Of a DNA stretch of 64,000 bases, positions 28,905-38,793 are shown piece by piece. The DNA is taken from NCBI RefSeq assembly GCF_000241955.1, contig NC_016818.1:3100001-3164000 (forward strand), given 5' to 3'. This stretch comes from Rahnella aquatilis CIP 78.65 = ATCC 33071. Lineage in GTDB: Bacteria > Pseudomonadota > Gammaproteobacteria > Enterobacterales > Enterobacteriaceae. The notes under the pieces were generated by a model. The model searched no databases, was not told the DNA's origin, and saw only the letters and a list, made by a program, of their open reading frames with translations. How positions within the stretch are numbered: the first letter of the stretch is position 1; the number at the start of each line of letters is the position of its first letter. Position numbers and translations under genes: made by a program.

Positions 28905-29318
28905 TTAAAGGATCTTTTTCATTGAAGGTGAAGTGTGGAAAATGAAATCATTCCTTTCATAAAAGGGAATTGCTTCTTTTCTTGCATCAAGAAAAACAAA
29001 ATTCATCTCCCTGCTTTTAGCCTCGCTGACAGCGAAATCAAGAAGTAACCTACCCGTTCCCGAATGACGCTCATGCTCATCAACGACCAGATCATCAATA
29101 TGCAGGTGAGAACCTCGTGCCAGCGTGTGTACAGGCCTGATCCCCATCACACCGATAATTCTTTCTTCGAGAACAGCGGCAACAAGCTCATACCCATTCA
29201 GAGTCTGAACTCTTACGCTTTTTAAAAATTCGCCTTTGGTGATATTTCTTAGCTGAGCAATGATCGGGAATGCGCTTTCCCACTCTGAAGGAAGTAATTT
29301 TTTAATCAGAACAGTCAT
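28905..29318 (-). CDS. GNAT-family N-acetyltransferase
   Basis: 137 residues. LHIDDLVVDEHERHSGTGRL contains the beta4 strand and the R-x-x-G-x-G acetyl-CoA pyrophosphate loop. FVFLDARKEAIPFYERNDFI is the C-terminal acceptor region (Y near PFYERNDF). It transfers acetyl from acetyl-CoA to an unknown amine. It is intact and lies within the direct-repeat-bounded element as possible cargo. Confidence 0.85.
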   Translation of the reverse strand: MTVLIKKLLPSEWESAFPIIAQLRNITKGEFLKSVRVQTLNGYELVAAVLEERIIGVMGIRPVHTLARGSHLHIDDLVVDEHERHSGTGRLLLDFAVSEAKSREMNFVFLDARKEAIPFYERNDFIFHTSPSMKKIL

Positions 29319-29594
29319 AAAACATCCAATTCAATAAGCTGAGTTATTATTTATAGGATTGTTATTATTACGTTGCAACGTAAATCACTTTAATTCTACA
29401 TGTATGTTTTTCACCATAACATACAATGATCATATTTGATTAAAAAATGACCAAATTGTGATTGTTATGATGCATTGCCCGAAATGCTAAGACGCAGCAC
29501 ACATCCGTTCCAGCTGTTATCTGAGCATTAATACCGCGGACCATCACCAGTGTCAGAACATTAATTGCAGTTGTACGTTCAAAACGCATGAGTC
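29319..29594. other. Non-coding remnant before integrase fragment
   Basis: 276 bases, AT-rich at left. No gene recognised. The region 29480-29590 has ordinary composition but no frame continuous with the integrase fragment that follows; an in-frame TGA at 29589-29591 marks the break. Confidence 0.4.
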
Positions 29595-29759
29595 CATTTC
29601 ATGATGACCGGTGGCAATATCATCGTGTTGCAGCGCATCCTCGGGCACTCAGATACCCGCGTCACAATGCGCTATGCACACTTCGCCCCTGATCACTTAG
29701 AAGACGCTATTTACCTGAATCCGCTGGCTCAAATGGGTGGCGGCAGAAAGTCCAAATGA
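29595..29759 (+). pseudogene. C-terminal fragment of a phage tyrosine integrase
   Basis: 54 codons reading HFMMTGGNIIVLQRILGHSD, TRVTMRYAHFAPDHLEDAIY and LNPLAQMGGGRKSK-stop. These are the box II region of P2/P4-type integrases: the LGHSD motif (second catalytic His) and MRYAHFAPDHL with the nucleophilic Tyr. All upstream domains and the first catalytic Arg are missing, so it is inactive. It ends 11 bases before the right direct repeat, the usual place for an integrase at its own attachment site. Confidence 0.9.
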
Positions 29760-29770
29760 GTAGCATTGGA

Positions 29771-29838
29771 GGTAACAGGAAGTGATGTAAGTGATTGTTT
29801 TAAAGATAAGTTATTGATTTAAGAAATGTTCAAAAAAA
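29771..29838. repeat. Right direct repeat (attR-like), abutting sdsR terminator
   Basis: Partner of 27049-27116. The identical 28-base core is 29811-29838, and its A-run is the complement of the sdsR terminator U-tract. The attachment core is thus the sequence immediately at and 3' of the sRNA gene, so integration leaves sdsR intact. Confidence 0.8.
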
Positions 29839-29935
29839 AGACCGAATACGATTCCTATATTCGGTCTAGGGAAATGGCTCTTGGGAGAGAGCCGTGCGCT
29901 AAAAGTTGGCATTAATGCAGGCGGTTAAGCCGTAC
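29832..29935 (-). ncRNA. sdsR: Small regulatory RNA SdsR (RyeB)
   Basis: Read on the minus strand: GTACGGCTTAACCGCC, CTGCATTAATGCCAACTTTT, AGCGCACGGCTCTCTCCCAA, GAGCCATTTCCCTAGACCGA, then ATATAGGAATCGTATTCGGT and a U-run. It aligns nearly base for base with E. coli SdsR and gives the same 104-nt length. SdsR is a sigma-S-dependent, Hfq-binding sRNA that accumulates in stationary phase, represses outer-membrane and mismatch-repair (mutS) mRNAs, and pairs with the antisense RNA SraC/RyeA. CTACTC at 29944-29949 (minus) is a candidate -10. It lies next to yebY as in E. coli. Confidence 0.93.
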
Positions 29936-30077
29936 AACTTAAAGAGTAGACGACAGATGACTATTTTCCACCCAGTTTGAAACATAGTGATAATAACAAT
30001 GATGTATTATTTTCATTGTGTGACAACATACGCAAAACATGGAATTTACATCAGTCAGTTATCGCCGGCACGGCCGT

Positions 30078-30413
30078 TCAGCAAAGTGACCGGGCTTTGG
30101 CAATAAAAGGTGCCAGACTCATTTTTTGCCCTGGTTTCTGCGGGTCATCAAGCCAGATTTTCTCCAGCGGCACGGCCTGAACCTGATGGTTTTTGACCTG
30201 CTCTTTTGCCACGTCATTCAGAGGATATTGCGCCAGCGTGCTGTCGTTAATCACATACAGCGCATTACCGGGGCGGCATTGCAACATGACTTCTTCACGG
30301 GTAAAGGCCCAGGCTTTACCGTATTGCAGGCGGCTGATCGTTTCCAGTTGGGGTGCCGCAAAGCTGCTGGCGGATAAGGTCAGCAACACGCAAGCGAGTA
30401 GTGTTTTCCTCAT
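30078..30413 (-). CDS. yebY: Periplasmic protein YebY (DUF2511)
   Basis: 111 residues with a signal peptide ([18 protein letters not shown]). [40 protein letters not shown] and [15 protein letters not shown] match E. coli YebY, and two cysteines (CRPG, SLC-end) could pair. In E. coli the gene is co-transcribed with copC-copD and belongs to the copper-responsive group. It starts 50 bases after the copD stop, so it is probably the third gene of the copper operon. Confidence 0.93.
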   Translation of the reverse strand: MRKTLLACVLLTLSASSFAAPQLETISRLQYGKAWAFTREEVMLQCRPGNALYVINDSTLAQYPLNDVAKEQVKNHQVQAVPLEKIWLDDPQKPGQKMSLAPFIAKARSLC

Positions 30414-30463
30414 GATTTTTCCTCGGTCATATTAAATTCCTGATACTTGTGCAGGTAACCCGT

Positions 30464-31348
30464 TCAGCGCGGTGCCAGTGTGGCAAACACACTCACCAGC
30501 AGTAAAACACCCAGCGCCAGCCCCCATTCGAGCCAGGTCATCATGACAAAATAGTGTTGTGCCCTTTCGGGATCTTTAGCCATTAACGGCACCAGCCGGT
30601 AGCGGTTAAATACAGCAACGGTCACCATCATTCCGACCATGAGCACTTTAACCACCAGAAGACACTGGTAAAGCGACGTCATATCGGTCGGCCAGCGCTG
30701 TAAAATAATGGCTGTGTTGACGATGCCGGTGAGGATCACCAGCACGACGGCGGCATGTCCCCAGACTGAAAAACGAATCAGTGTGGCAATCGCATAGGGC
30801 CGTAAAGCGAGCTGTCGGGTATATGCCATGCAGGTCAGTAACGGCAGCAGGCATCCGAACCAGTACGCCGCGCTGAGCAAATGCACGACATGATTGGTCC
30901 GCTGTATTAACCCGAGCGTCCCTTCATGCATCGCAGCATGGCCGACCAACGCCTGACTCATCAGTAAACCGCATGAGCACAGGAAGACCAGCATATTCCG
31001 CGCGGGCAGCCAGTCCATCAACAGCATCAGCAACAGCGCGGCCGTCAGCAATAAATGCCAGCGCCAGACGTCACCAAATGCAGTGGTTAACACCAGCAGC
31101 CAGACATTCAGGTTCAGCGCATCACCCCAGCCGTTGCCCATCAGCGCGGCCTGAATCGCCAGCATACCGACCGAAGTGACCGCCGCAACCAGGGCGGAGC
31201 AAATCATCAGGGTCTGGTTTTTGCGCAACAACACGGCCGAGAAACCAGCAGGCGTCAGCAGTGAGCACAAAACGCTCAGACCGAAGATTTGCATCAGCGA
31301 AGCAAAATGCATGAAGCGGCACAGAACAAAAAGTGCAGTCAGACTCAT
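30464..31348 (-). CDS. copD: Copper-homeostasis inner-membrane protein CopD (YebZ)
   Basis: 294 residues with about eight hydrophobic helices, including ALFVLCRFMHFASLMQIFGL at the start and MTWLEWGLALGVLLLVSVFA at the end. Conserved histidines and methionines (RFMHFASL, GHAAMHEGTLG, NHVVHLLSAAYWFGCLLPL) fit the CopD family, which handles copper uptake or transfer together with CopC. E. coli YebZ is 290 aa. It starts 3 bases after the copC stop, so it is translationally linked. Confidence 0.93.
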   Translation of the reverse strand: MSLTALFVLCRFMHFASLMQIFGLSVLCSLLTPAGFSAVLLRKNQTLMICSALVAAVTSVGMLAIQAALMGNGWGDALNLNVWLLVLTTAFGDVWRWHLLLTAALLLMLLMDWLPARNMLVFLCSCGLLMSQALVGHAAMHEGTLGLIQRTNHVVHLLSAAYWFGCLLPLLTCMAYTRQLALRPYAIATLIRFSVWGHAAVVLVILTGIVNTAIILQRWPTDMTSLYQCLLVVKVLMVGMMVTVAVFNRYRLVPLMAKDPERAQHYFVMMTWLEWGLALGVLLLVSVFATLAPR

Positions 31349-31351
31349 CGC

Positions 31352-31735
31352 TTATTTAACGGTGAAGCTGTACTGACCGTGCGTTTTATGACCATCAACA
31401 GAGACAACGTTCCACGAAACAATGTATTTACCCGCGCTCAACGCATCGGTGAGTGGCAGAACGGCCTGAGTATTGTCATTCGCTGCCAGCATCATTTTAC
31501 CGGTTTTCACTGTTTTCTGACTGGCATCCGTCAGGGTGATTTTACTGAAATCAGGCTCGATCCCCTCACTGAATCCGAGAGACAGTTCAGACGGGCTGAC
31601 GGTTAAAAGCGAATCCGCCGCAGGGGTTTCTGTTTTCAGATGGGCGTGAGCGGAAGCTTGCTGTGAGATAAATCCGCTCAGCAGAACAGCTGAGACTGCC
31701 AGGGCACGGCAAAGAGAAGTGGTTTTTTTGAACAC
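31352..31735 (-). CDS. copC: Periplasmic copper-binding protein CopC (YobA)
   Basis: 127 residues. The signal peptide ends ...SQQASA before HAHLKTETPAADS, so the mature N-terminus begins with His, the typical Cu(II) ligand of CopC. A second site residue pair is in SVDGHKTHGQYSF near the C-terminus, with D in IEPDF. It is a single beta-barrel/Ig-like fold of ~100 residues. It hands copper to CopD and is first in the copC-copD-yebY operon. Confidence 0.94.
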   Translation of the reverse strand: MFKKTTSLCRALAVSAVLLSGFISQQASAHAHLKTETPAADSLLTVSPSELSLGFSEGIEPDFSKITLTDASQKTVKTGKMMLAANDNTQAVLPLTDALSAGKYIVSWNVVSVDGHKTHGQYSFTVK

Positions 31736-31820
31736 GATAATTCCTTGGCTTGCTTAACGATGAATTTATAACGCCGTCACTTTAGCGCAAACCACCGCAA
31801 AACGTTTGCCAAAAAGGCAT

Positions 31821-31855
31821 AAAAAAACGCAGAGGCGTAAGCACCCTGCGTTTTT
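31821..31855 (-). terminator. Terminator of ftnA
   Basis: aaaaacgcag and ctgcgttttt form a 9-10-bp stem with A- and T-runs on both sides, 22 bases downstream of the ftnA stop (minus strand). It can act in both directions. Confidence 0.85.
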
Positions 31856-31876
31856 ATGGACATCTCTGGCGGGAAA

Positions 31877-32383
31877 TCAGCCTGCCGGAGTTTGTGCCAC
31901 CATATTTTTGAGATCTTTATCAACGAAGAACAGGCCGTTACCGGTGTTGCTGACCAGCGCCAGTTTATCAAGGACAGATTTGAACAACGTCTCTTCTTCA
32001 TGCTGCTCAGCAACGTACCACTGCAGGAAGTTGAAGGAAGAGTAATCTTTCAACGTCATAGACAGATCAGCCAGTTCGTTAATTTTCTGGGTAATCAGTT
32101 GCTCATGTTCGTAAGTCTGTTTGAAAAGATCGGTCAGGGATTCAAAAGCAACCGGCGGAGCGGCAATCGCACCCAGCAAAGGCAGAGCACCGGTATCGCT
32201 GACGTATTTGAACAGGCGATGCATGTGATCCATTTCTTCCATTGAATGCTGTTTCAGGAAAGCGGCGGCACCTTCGTAGCCTTTGTCGCTGCACCATGCA
32301 CTCATCTGCAAATATAAATTGGCAGAATAAAACTCGAGGTTCAGCTGTTCATTAAGCTGATCAATCATTTCTTTTTTAAGCAC
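31877..32383 (-). CDS. ftnA: Ferritin FtnA (iron storage)
   Basis: 168 residues, GTG start with TGGAGCC upstream. Ferroxidase-site residues lie in [14 protein letters not shown] (Glu/Tyr), [15 protein letters not shown] (E..H) and [12 protein letters not shown] (E..QHEEE). [15 protein letters not shown] and [15 protein letters not shown] are near identical to E. coli FtnA. 24 subunits form a cytosolic shell that oxidises Fe(II) and stores it as mineral. A strong Fur box lies ~165 bases upstream, consistent with the Fur-dependent activation known for ftnA. Confidence 0.95.
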   Translation of the reverse strand: MLKKEMIDQLNEQLNLEFYSANLYLQMSAWCSDKGYEGAAAFLKQHSMEEMDHMHRLFKYVSDTGALPLLGAIAAPPVAFESLTDLFKQTYEHEQLITQKINELADLSMTLKDYSSFNFLQWYVAEQHEEETLFKSVLDKLALVSNTGNGLFFVDKDLKNMVAQTPAG

Positions 32384-32789
32384 GATACGGCTCCATAAAT
32401 TGAATTAAAGCAGGTGGGCTGACTTATTTATCTGCATTATGCCCGCATCAACACAAAATAAATACACCTGATTCACATTAATATGCACTGCAATAACAAA
32501 TAAATTCAACTCATTGATTTTAAATATTTTTATAAACAACTAAATATTCAAAAATGATAATCATTAACATATGATTTCATATTAAAAGCAATCATTCTTA
32601 TTTACGAAATTAATTACCCCTGCCTTATTGGATATAATTATCAGTTCTGTTTTTTGAATGGTTCTTATTTACTCCTGATAATTATCCGCATTTAATGTCA
32701 GGCGCGGCAACAGAAAAGCAAAATCACCACATTCACGCTGGCGCCGGCCTCGGGTACAATGTGGCAAAATGAATCATGGGGAAACAGTG
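32384..32789. other. AT-rich divergent region between ftnA and holE
   Basis: 406 bases, very AT-rich between 32450 and 32650 (H-NS-prone), containing the Fur box at 32550-32568. The GC-rich end (32700-32760) leads to holE. No small gene recognised. Confidence 0.5.
32550..32568. promoter_or_regulatory. Fur box upstream of ftnA
   Basis: aaaaatgataatcattaac matches the 19-bp Fur consensus (GATAATGATAATCATTATC) at 16 of 19 positions, with the central AATGATAATCATTA intact. In E. coli, Fe-Fur binding upstream of ftnA relieves H-NS silencing; the AT-rich surroundings fit the same scheme. Confidence 0.75.
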
Positions 32790-33020
32790 ATGAGCATCAA
32801 TCTGGCTGAAATCAGCAAAGAAGAAATGGATCGTATCAATGTCGATCTTGCGGCCTCAGCGGTGGCCTTTAAAGAACGCTACAACATGCCAGTTGTCGCG
32901 GAGATGGCGGAACGCGAGCAGCCTGCGCATCTGCGCACCTATTTTCGTGAGCGGGTAATGTTCTATCGCGGGGAATCACATAAATTCTCCCGCTTACCTT
33001 ATGAGCCAAAGCAAAAGTAA
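32790..33020 (+). CDS. holE: DNA polymerase III theta subunit HolE
   Basis: 76 residues from ATG 32790; an in-frame ATG 21 bases upstream is possible, but 32790 aligns with the family N-terminus. [20 protein letters not shown] and [19 protein letters not shown] and the C-terminal [10 protein letters not shown] match E. coli theta. It binds the epsilon proofreading subunit in the replicase core and stabilises it. Confidence 0.95.
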   Translation: MSINLAEISKEEMDRINVDLAASAVAFKERYNMPVVAEMAEREQPAHLRTYFRERVMFYRGESHKFSRLPYEPKQK

Positions 33021-33039
33021 ACGGGATGAGCAGGCAACG

Positions 33040-34029
<990 letters not shown>

Positions 34030-34274
34030 TTAATGTGCTTACATCTTCATAACAGCGCATCGGCTAGCCCGCGACAAGATGTTATGAGCAAAAATCGTTA
34101 TTTTGCATACCGTTCGCATACTTATCGCGCAATTTCACTTTCAGGCACGTCCGTATCAGCCATAAAACGGCTACGCAAAGAATGAAGAAAAACCCACAAA
34201 GATACTTGCAACCGGAGCGAATTAAGCAGTAAATAGCAGAGCAACCCAATCCACCCGCTTTAAGAGAGGCAAAT

Positions 34275-34376
34275 ATGAGTAAAGGAATGGATAGCAAAAA
34301 GAATGCGAAGAAAAAGCCATTGAAAACTCCGGCTGAGAAAAAGGCGGAGAAAAAAGCCAAGAAAGCGTCTGCTTAA
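34275..34376 (+). CDS. 33-residue lysine-rich small protein
   Basis: MSKGMDSKKNAKKKPLKTPA then EKKAEKKAKKASA-stop. Supported by AGAGAGG 4-5 bases before the ATG and by a perfect terminator 19 bases after the stop, so this is a complete one-gene unit. About half the residues are Lys, with predicted helix; it is likely to bind nucleic acid or ribosomes, but no function is assigned. A 92-codon frame on the opposite strand is its shadow. Confidence 0.7.
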   Translation: MSKGMDSKKNAKKKPLKTPAEKKAEKKAKKASA

Positions 34377-34394
34377 TCCTGGTCTTCGTAGATC

Positions 34395-34419
34395 AAACCC
34401 GCCAAGAGCGGGTTTTTTT
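34395..34419 (+). terminator. Terminator of the lysine-rich protein gene
   Basis: AAACCCGC-CAAGA-GCGGGTTT with seven Ts. It lies between the convergent small gene and ptrB. Confidence 0.9.
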
Positions 34420-34435
34420 ATTCTCCCCGTATTCT

Positions 34436-36502
34436 TCAGCGCGCGGAGGTGTTGTCCGCCAGCGCCAGCACAAAGGCGTATTCCAGCGCGATATCTTCGT
34501 AAGCTTTAAAGCGCCCGGATTTACCGCCGTGCCCGGAATCCATATCGGTATGCATCAGCAGCTGGTTATCATCGGTTTTAAGCTCGCGTAATTTCGCTAC
34601 CCATTTTGCCGGCTCCCAGTATTGCACCTGCGAATCATGCAGTCCGGTGGTGACCAGCATATGCGGATAAGCCTGTGCGCGAACCTGATCATACGGGCTG
34701 TATTGCAGCATATAGTCATAATACGCTTTGTCGTTCGGGTTGCCCCACTCGTCATATTCACCGGTGGTCAGTGGAATGGATTCATCAAGCATGGTGGTCA
34801 CCACGTCAACGAACGGCACCTGCGCCACAATGCCGTGATACAACTCTGGCGCCTGGTTGATGATCACGCCCATCAGCAAGCCACCCGCGCTGCCGCCCAT
34901 GGCGTAAACCTGTCGGGCATCACCGTAACCTTCAGCAACCAGTTCTTTGGTCACATCAATAAAGTCATGGAATGTGTTGAGTTTGTTGAACAGTTTGCCA
35001 TCGTCATACCATTGCTGGCCCAGTTCTGCGCCACCGCGGATGTGCGCCAGTGCGAATACAAATCCTCTGTCGAGTAAACTCAGACGACTGCCGCTGAATG
35101 CCGGATCCATACTGCTGCCGTAGGAACCGTAGCCGTAAACCAGTAACGGATTTTCATTCGGCTTAAACAGTTCGCGGCGATACACCAGTGACACCGGGAC
35201 TTTCACACCGTCACGTGCCGTGACCCAGACACGTTCGCTGCGGTAATTTGCCGCGTCAAAATCTTTCACTTCCTGCTGCTTGAGCAGCGTGCGGTCATGC
35301 GTATCCAGATCAAGTTCAAACAGCGAGCTCGGCATGGTCATGGAAGAATAACCATAACGCAGCAATGACGTATCCGGATCCGGATTGTATGCCAGCCAGG
35401 TGGTATAGGTCGGATCATCAAACGCCAGCGATTTTTCCTCGCCGGTTTTCCAGTGGATCTGACGCAACTGCGTCAGCCCCTGCTGGCGTTCTTCCACCAC
35501 CAGCCAGTCGCGAAACAGGCTGAAACCTTCGAGCATCACTTCAATACGCGGCGCAATCAGCGTCTGCCAGCGGGCTTCGTCGCCATCTTCGCTTTTGTAT
35601 AAACCGAAGTTTTTACCGTCTTTTGGGGAGCGAATGTCTTTATTGGAACGAATATAGAAATGCCCGAGATAATGATCGAGCGCGTATTCATGATCTTTAC
35701 GACGCGGGAGGAATACCTGCGGTGTAGCCTGCGGATCATCGGCATCCAGCAGCAGGACTTCTGACGTCGTGGTGCTGTCGAGATGGATCAGGATGTATTT
35801 TTCTGATGTGGTTCTATCCAGCCCGACGTAAAACGTGTCGTCCTTCTCTTCATATACCAGTTTGTCGGTTTTCGGATCGGTACCGACGACGTGGCGATAA
35901 ACCTGGTACGGCAGCAGGGTTTTCTTGTGCTTGCGGACGTAATAAAGCGTTTGCGAATCGTTCGCCCACTCACTGCTGCCGGATGTGTTTTTCAGCAGAT
36001 CGTCCGTCCAGGTATCGTCATCAAGCTTTTTGATACGGATGTCGTACTGGCGGCGGGAAAGGAAATCCTCCGCCACGGCCATCAGCCGATTATCAGGGCT
36101 GATATCGAGACCGCCCAGCGTGTAAAACTCGCTGTCTTTGGCGCGTTCATTGCCATCAATCAACGTATTCCAGCTTTCATGTTCCGCTGCGGGCTGGCGC
36201 AGATAAAGGGGGTATTCATTGCCCGGTTCATAGCGGGTCTGATAACGGTAACCATGTTTCACATAGGGAACGGAATGATCCTGCTGCGCGATGCGTGCGA
36301 CCATTTCGCCGTACAGGGTTTCGCGCAACGTCTGATAGGGTTGCATGGCCTGCCCGGTATATTCGTTTTCAGCCGTCAGATAAGCCAGCACCTGAGGATC
36401 GGCGCGGTCATCGTCACGCAGCCAGTAATAGTTATCGACGCGGTCATCGCCGTGTACGCTCAGGGTTTGCGGGCGTTTTTCAGCCTTTGGAGGTGTCATC
36501 AT
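34436..36502 (-). CDS. ptrB: Oligopeptidase B
   Basis: 688 residues from ATG 36502 ([11 protein letters not shown]); ATG 36499 is equally possible, and a TTG-initiated extension to 36565 is unlikely. N-terminal beta-propeller ([20 protein letters not shown] onward) and C-terminal prolyl-oligopeptidase domain with [12 protein letters not shown] (nucleophile Ser), [16 protein letters not shown] (Asp region) and [12 protein letters not shown] (His). It cleaves peptides up to ~30 residues after Arg/Lys in the cytosol. E. coli PtrB is 686 aa. Confidence 0.95.
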   Translation of the reverse strand: MMTPPKAEKRPQTLSVHGDDRVDNYYWLRDDDRADPQVLAYLTAENEYTGQAMQPYQTLRETLYGEMVARIAQQDHSVPYVKHGYRYQTRYEPGNEYPLYLRQPAAEHESWNTLIDGNERAKDSEFYTLGGLDISPDNRLMAVAEDFLSRRQYDIRIKKLDDDTWTDDLLKNTSGSSEWANDSQTLYYVRKHKKTLLPYQVYRHVVGTDPKTDKLVYEEKDDTFYVGLDRTTSEKYILIHLDSTTTSEVLLLDADDPQATPQVFLPRRKDHEYALDHYLGHFYIRSNKDIRSPKDGKNFGLYKSEDGDEARWQTLIAPRIEVMLEGFSLFRDWLVVEERQQGLTQLRQIHWKTGEEKSLAFDDPTYTTWLAYNPDPDTSLLRYGYSSMTMPSSLFELDLDTHDRTLLKQQEVKDFDAANYRSERVWVTARDGVKVPVSLVYRRELFKPNENPLLVYGYGSYGSSMDPAFSGSRLSLLDRGFVFALAHIRGGAELGQQWYDDGKLFNKLNTFHDFIDVTKELVAEGYGDARQVYAMGGSAGGLLMGVIINQAPELYHGIVAQVPFVDVVTTMLDESIPLTTGEYDEWGNPNDKAYYDYMLQYSPYDQVRAQAYPHMLVTTGLHDSQVQYWEPAKWVAKLRELKTDDNQLLMHTDMDSGHGGKSGRFKAYEDIALEYAFVLALADNTSAR

Positions 36503-36624
36503 CTCGGGATCTCTTTGTCCTCTTTGTGGTGTGATAAGAGTGACAGGTTTAGGCGGGGAAACCAAGAGACGTCAATGCAGGGAAATAATGCGTCCGCTAA
36601 GGGATAACGGACGCTGTAAAAACC

Positions 36625-36990
36625 TTATACCGGTACGCTGTAGCTGATTTCGCCGATCTGGCAGTTGAGGGTCACCTGATAGGTTTTATCAGTGTGATCG
36701 CCGCGCACTTTTAGCGGCACATTCCATCCGGCGTTACTGCCGCTGATGCTGTCAGTCACCACCCAGGCCACCGGAGTGGAAGTGCCAAGCACTTTCTTAT
36801 CTGCATCCCAGCGCGGAATACGATTTTGCAGGAAATCACGTTTCACCAGCGCCGCCACATCCTCTTTCGTGGCCGTGGAACAGGGGGTTACGGTTGCCGT
36901 TCTCACTTCAGGCTCATCGGCCTGCGCAAACTCGCTCAGACCGCTCATTCCTGCAACGGCCATCACAACGCCCAAGATTATCTTTTTCAT
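36625..36990 (-). CDS. yebF: Secreted protein YebF
   Basis: 121 residues from ATG 36990 (GGGAAGACGAACG upstream). Signal peptide ILGVVMAVAGMSGLSEFAQA. VTPCSTATKEDVAALVKRDF, LQNRIPRWDADKKVLGT, VPLKVRGDHTDKTYQVTLNC match E. coli YebF, including the Cys pair (PCST...LNC). YebF reaches the medium via the periplasm and outer-membrane porins, and related proteins act as colicin M immunity-like factors. A longer upstream frame lacks a ribosome-binding site. Confidence 0.92.
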   Translation of the reverse strand: MKKIILGVVMAVAGMSGLSEFAQADEPEVRTATVTPCSTATKEDVAALVKRDFLQNRIPRWDADKKVLGTSTPVAWVVTDSISGSNAGWNVPLKVRGDHTDKTYQVTLNCQIGEISYSVPV

Positions 36991-37151
36991 CGTTCGTCTT
37001 CCCAGTCTTTGTCGTTCATTCAGTTGACCTTGCCGGACAATATCCCTACATAAGGCAAGGTCATCACTTGCGATAGATAATATAATCCTCAACAAGGCAA
37101 TAACACAACATTAACAATAAGACGGCCAACGCAAAGCGAAAAGAAAATCCG

Positions 37152-38534
37152 TTAACGCAAGATAATGGCTTTGCAATTTTTGCCTTTGATTTTCCCTTCC
37201 TGCAAACGTTGCAGCGCTTTCTTCGCGCTTTTCTGACGAATCGCAACATAAGCGTGAACCGGGAACATATCAATTTTACCGACTTCAGCGGCGGTCAGCC
37301 CGGCATCACCGGTCAGCGCGCCCAGAATATCGCCGGGACGGATTTTGGCTTTACGGCCGCCATCGATACACAATGTTGCCATTTCAGGGTCAAGCGCCAC
37401 CGGCGCGGCGGCCAGTGCCTGAGCGGCTGGCTGCCAGGTGAAGCGCTGACGGGTGTAATCTTCCAGCGCCGTCACTCGTGGCATTTCCTGCGGCGTGACC
37501 AGGCTGACAGCCAGTCCGCTGGTGCCCGCACGACCGGTACGCCCCACGCGATGAACGTGTACTTCCGGATCGAAAGACAGTTCGTAATTAATGACCAGAC
37601 CCAGTTGCTTGATATCCAGCCCGCGCGCCGCAACGTCTGTCGCCACCAGTACGCGGCAACTGCCGTTGGAGAAACGCACCAGTACGCGGTCGCGGTCGCG
37701 CTGCTCGAGGTCGCCGTTCAGCGCCAGGGTGCTGATGCCTTTCGCAGTCAGGGCATCACACACCTCCTGACAGTCGCGTTTGGTGTTACAGAACACCACG
37801 CAGGAGGTCGGCTGATGCTGATACAGCACTGCGGCCAGCAGCGATAAACGCTGATGTTTGTCGGCTTCGATGAAAATCTGCTGGATATCAGCAATGTCAT
37901 CTTCGCCTTCGATTTCAACTTTCAGTGGCTGGCGCTGGAATTTAGAACTGATGCGCTCAATGCCGTCCGGATACGTCGCGGAGAACAGCAGCGTCTGGCG
38001 ATCCTGCGGCGTATAACTGACCACATCTTCGATGTCTTCGCTAAAGCCCATGTCCAGCATGCGGTCCGCTTCATCGAGCACCAGCACTTTCAGTTCGTCC
38101 AGTTTCAGCGTGCCTTTACGCAGGTGCTCCTGAATACGACCCGGCGTACCCACCACAATGTGCGGCGGATGGACCAGCGACTCAAGCTGCGGCCCGATGG
38201 CCTGGCCGCCACACAGAGTGAGGATTTTGATGTTCTGGGTAAAACGCGCCAGACGGCGTAATTCTTTGCTGACCTGATCGGCCAGTTCGCGGGTCGGACA
38301 CAATACCAGCGCCTGAGCGACGAACTGTGAAACGGTAATGCTGTTCAGTAAACCGATACCGAAAGCGGCTGTTTTACCGCTGCCGGTTTTGGCTTTGGCG
38401 CGGACATCCTGACCCAGCAGGATGGCGGGCAACGACGCTTCCTGAATCGGGGTCATTTCGGTATAACCCAGTTCATTCAGGTTAGAAAGTTGCTCAGCGG
38501 GTAATGTCAGGGCGGAAAAGGAATGCGTGCTCAA
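37152..38534 (-). CDS. dbpA: ATP-dependent RNA helicase DbpA
   Basis: 460 residues. DEAD-box motifs: Q motif (LGYTEMTPIQEASLPAIL), I AKTGSGKT, Ia PTRELA, II DEAD (LDEADRMLDMGF), III SAT, V ATDVAARGLD, VI HRVGRTGRAG. The C-terminal RNA-recognition domain (MATLCIDGGRKAKIRPGDIL, YVAIRQKSAKKALQRLQEGK) gives DbpA its specificity for 23S rRNA hairpin 92 and its role in 50S assembly. E. coli DbpA is 457 aa. Divergent from purT. Confidence 0.96.
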   Translation of the reverse strand: MSTHSFSALTLPAEQLSNLNELGYTEMTPIQEASLPAILLGQDVRAKAKTGSGKTAAFGIGLLNSITVSQFVAQALVLCPTRELADQVSKELRRLARFTQNIKILTLCGGQAIGPQLESLVHPPHIVVGTPGRIQEHLRKGTLKLDELKVLVLDEADRMLDMGFSEDIEDVVSYTPQDRQTLLFSATYPDGIERISSKFQRQPLKVEIEGEDDIADIQQIFIEADKHQRLSLLAAVLYQHQPTSCVVFCNTKRDCQEVCDALTAKGISTLALNGDLEQRDRDRVLVRFSNGSCRVLVATDVAARGLDIKQLGLVINYELSFDPEVHVHRVGRTGRAGTSGLAVSLVTPQEMPRVTALEDYTRQRFTWQPAAQALAAAPVALDPEMATLCIDGGRKAKIRPGDILGALTGDAGLTAAEVGKIDMFPVHAYVAIRQKSAKKALQRLQEGKIKGKNCKAIILR

Positions 38535-38707
38535 GGCGATAACTCTTTATGTGAGGCAAAAATCGGGGCAGCGGCAGGAAGCCTGACGCCATGGTTTGGG
38601 TAAATGATAACAGAGACGCCCGCAGACTGCCTTAAACGGCAGAAAACGGGCTGAAAAAAACCTGTAAATCCCGCTTTTATTTTTCACTTAAAGGGATCAG
38701 CGGTGCT

Positions 38708-38723
38708 GCGCAATCGTTTTCGT
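38708..38723. promoter_or_regulatory. PurR box in the purT promoter
   Basis: gcgcaatcgttttcgt matches the PurR operator (ACGCAAACGTTTTCGT-type) at 14 of 16 positions. It overlaps a probable -35 (TTTTCG, 38717-38722) placed 17 bases before a -10 TATACT (38740-38745). purT is a known PurR-repressed gene. Confidence 0.75.
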
Positions 38724-38793
38724 CGGCAATAATTTCAGATATACTGCGCGCCGAAATTCCTATTTTCCCTCACACAGATCTGGGTACGAAGCT

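Noticed and set aside
34082..34360. 92-codon membrane-like frame on the minus strand
   Set aside because: It lies opposite the lysine-rich small gene, and its Phe-rich start is the complement of lysine codons; the plus-strand gene has the ribosome-binding site and terminator.
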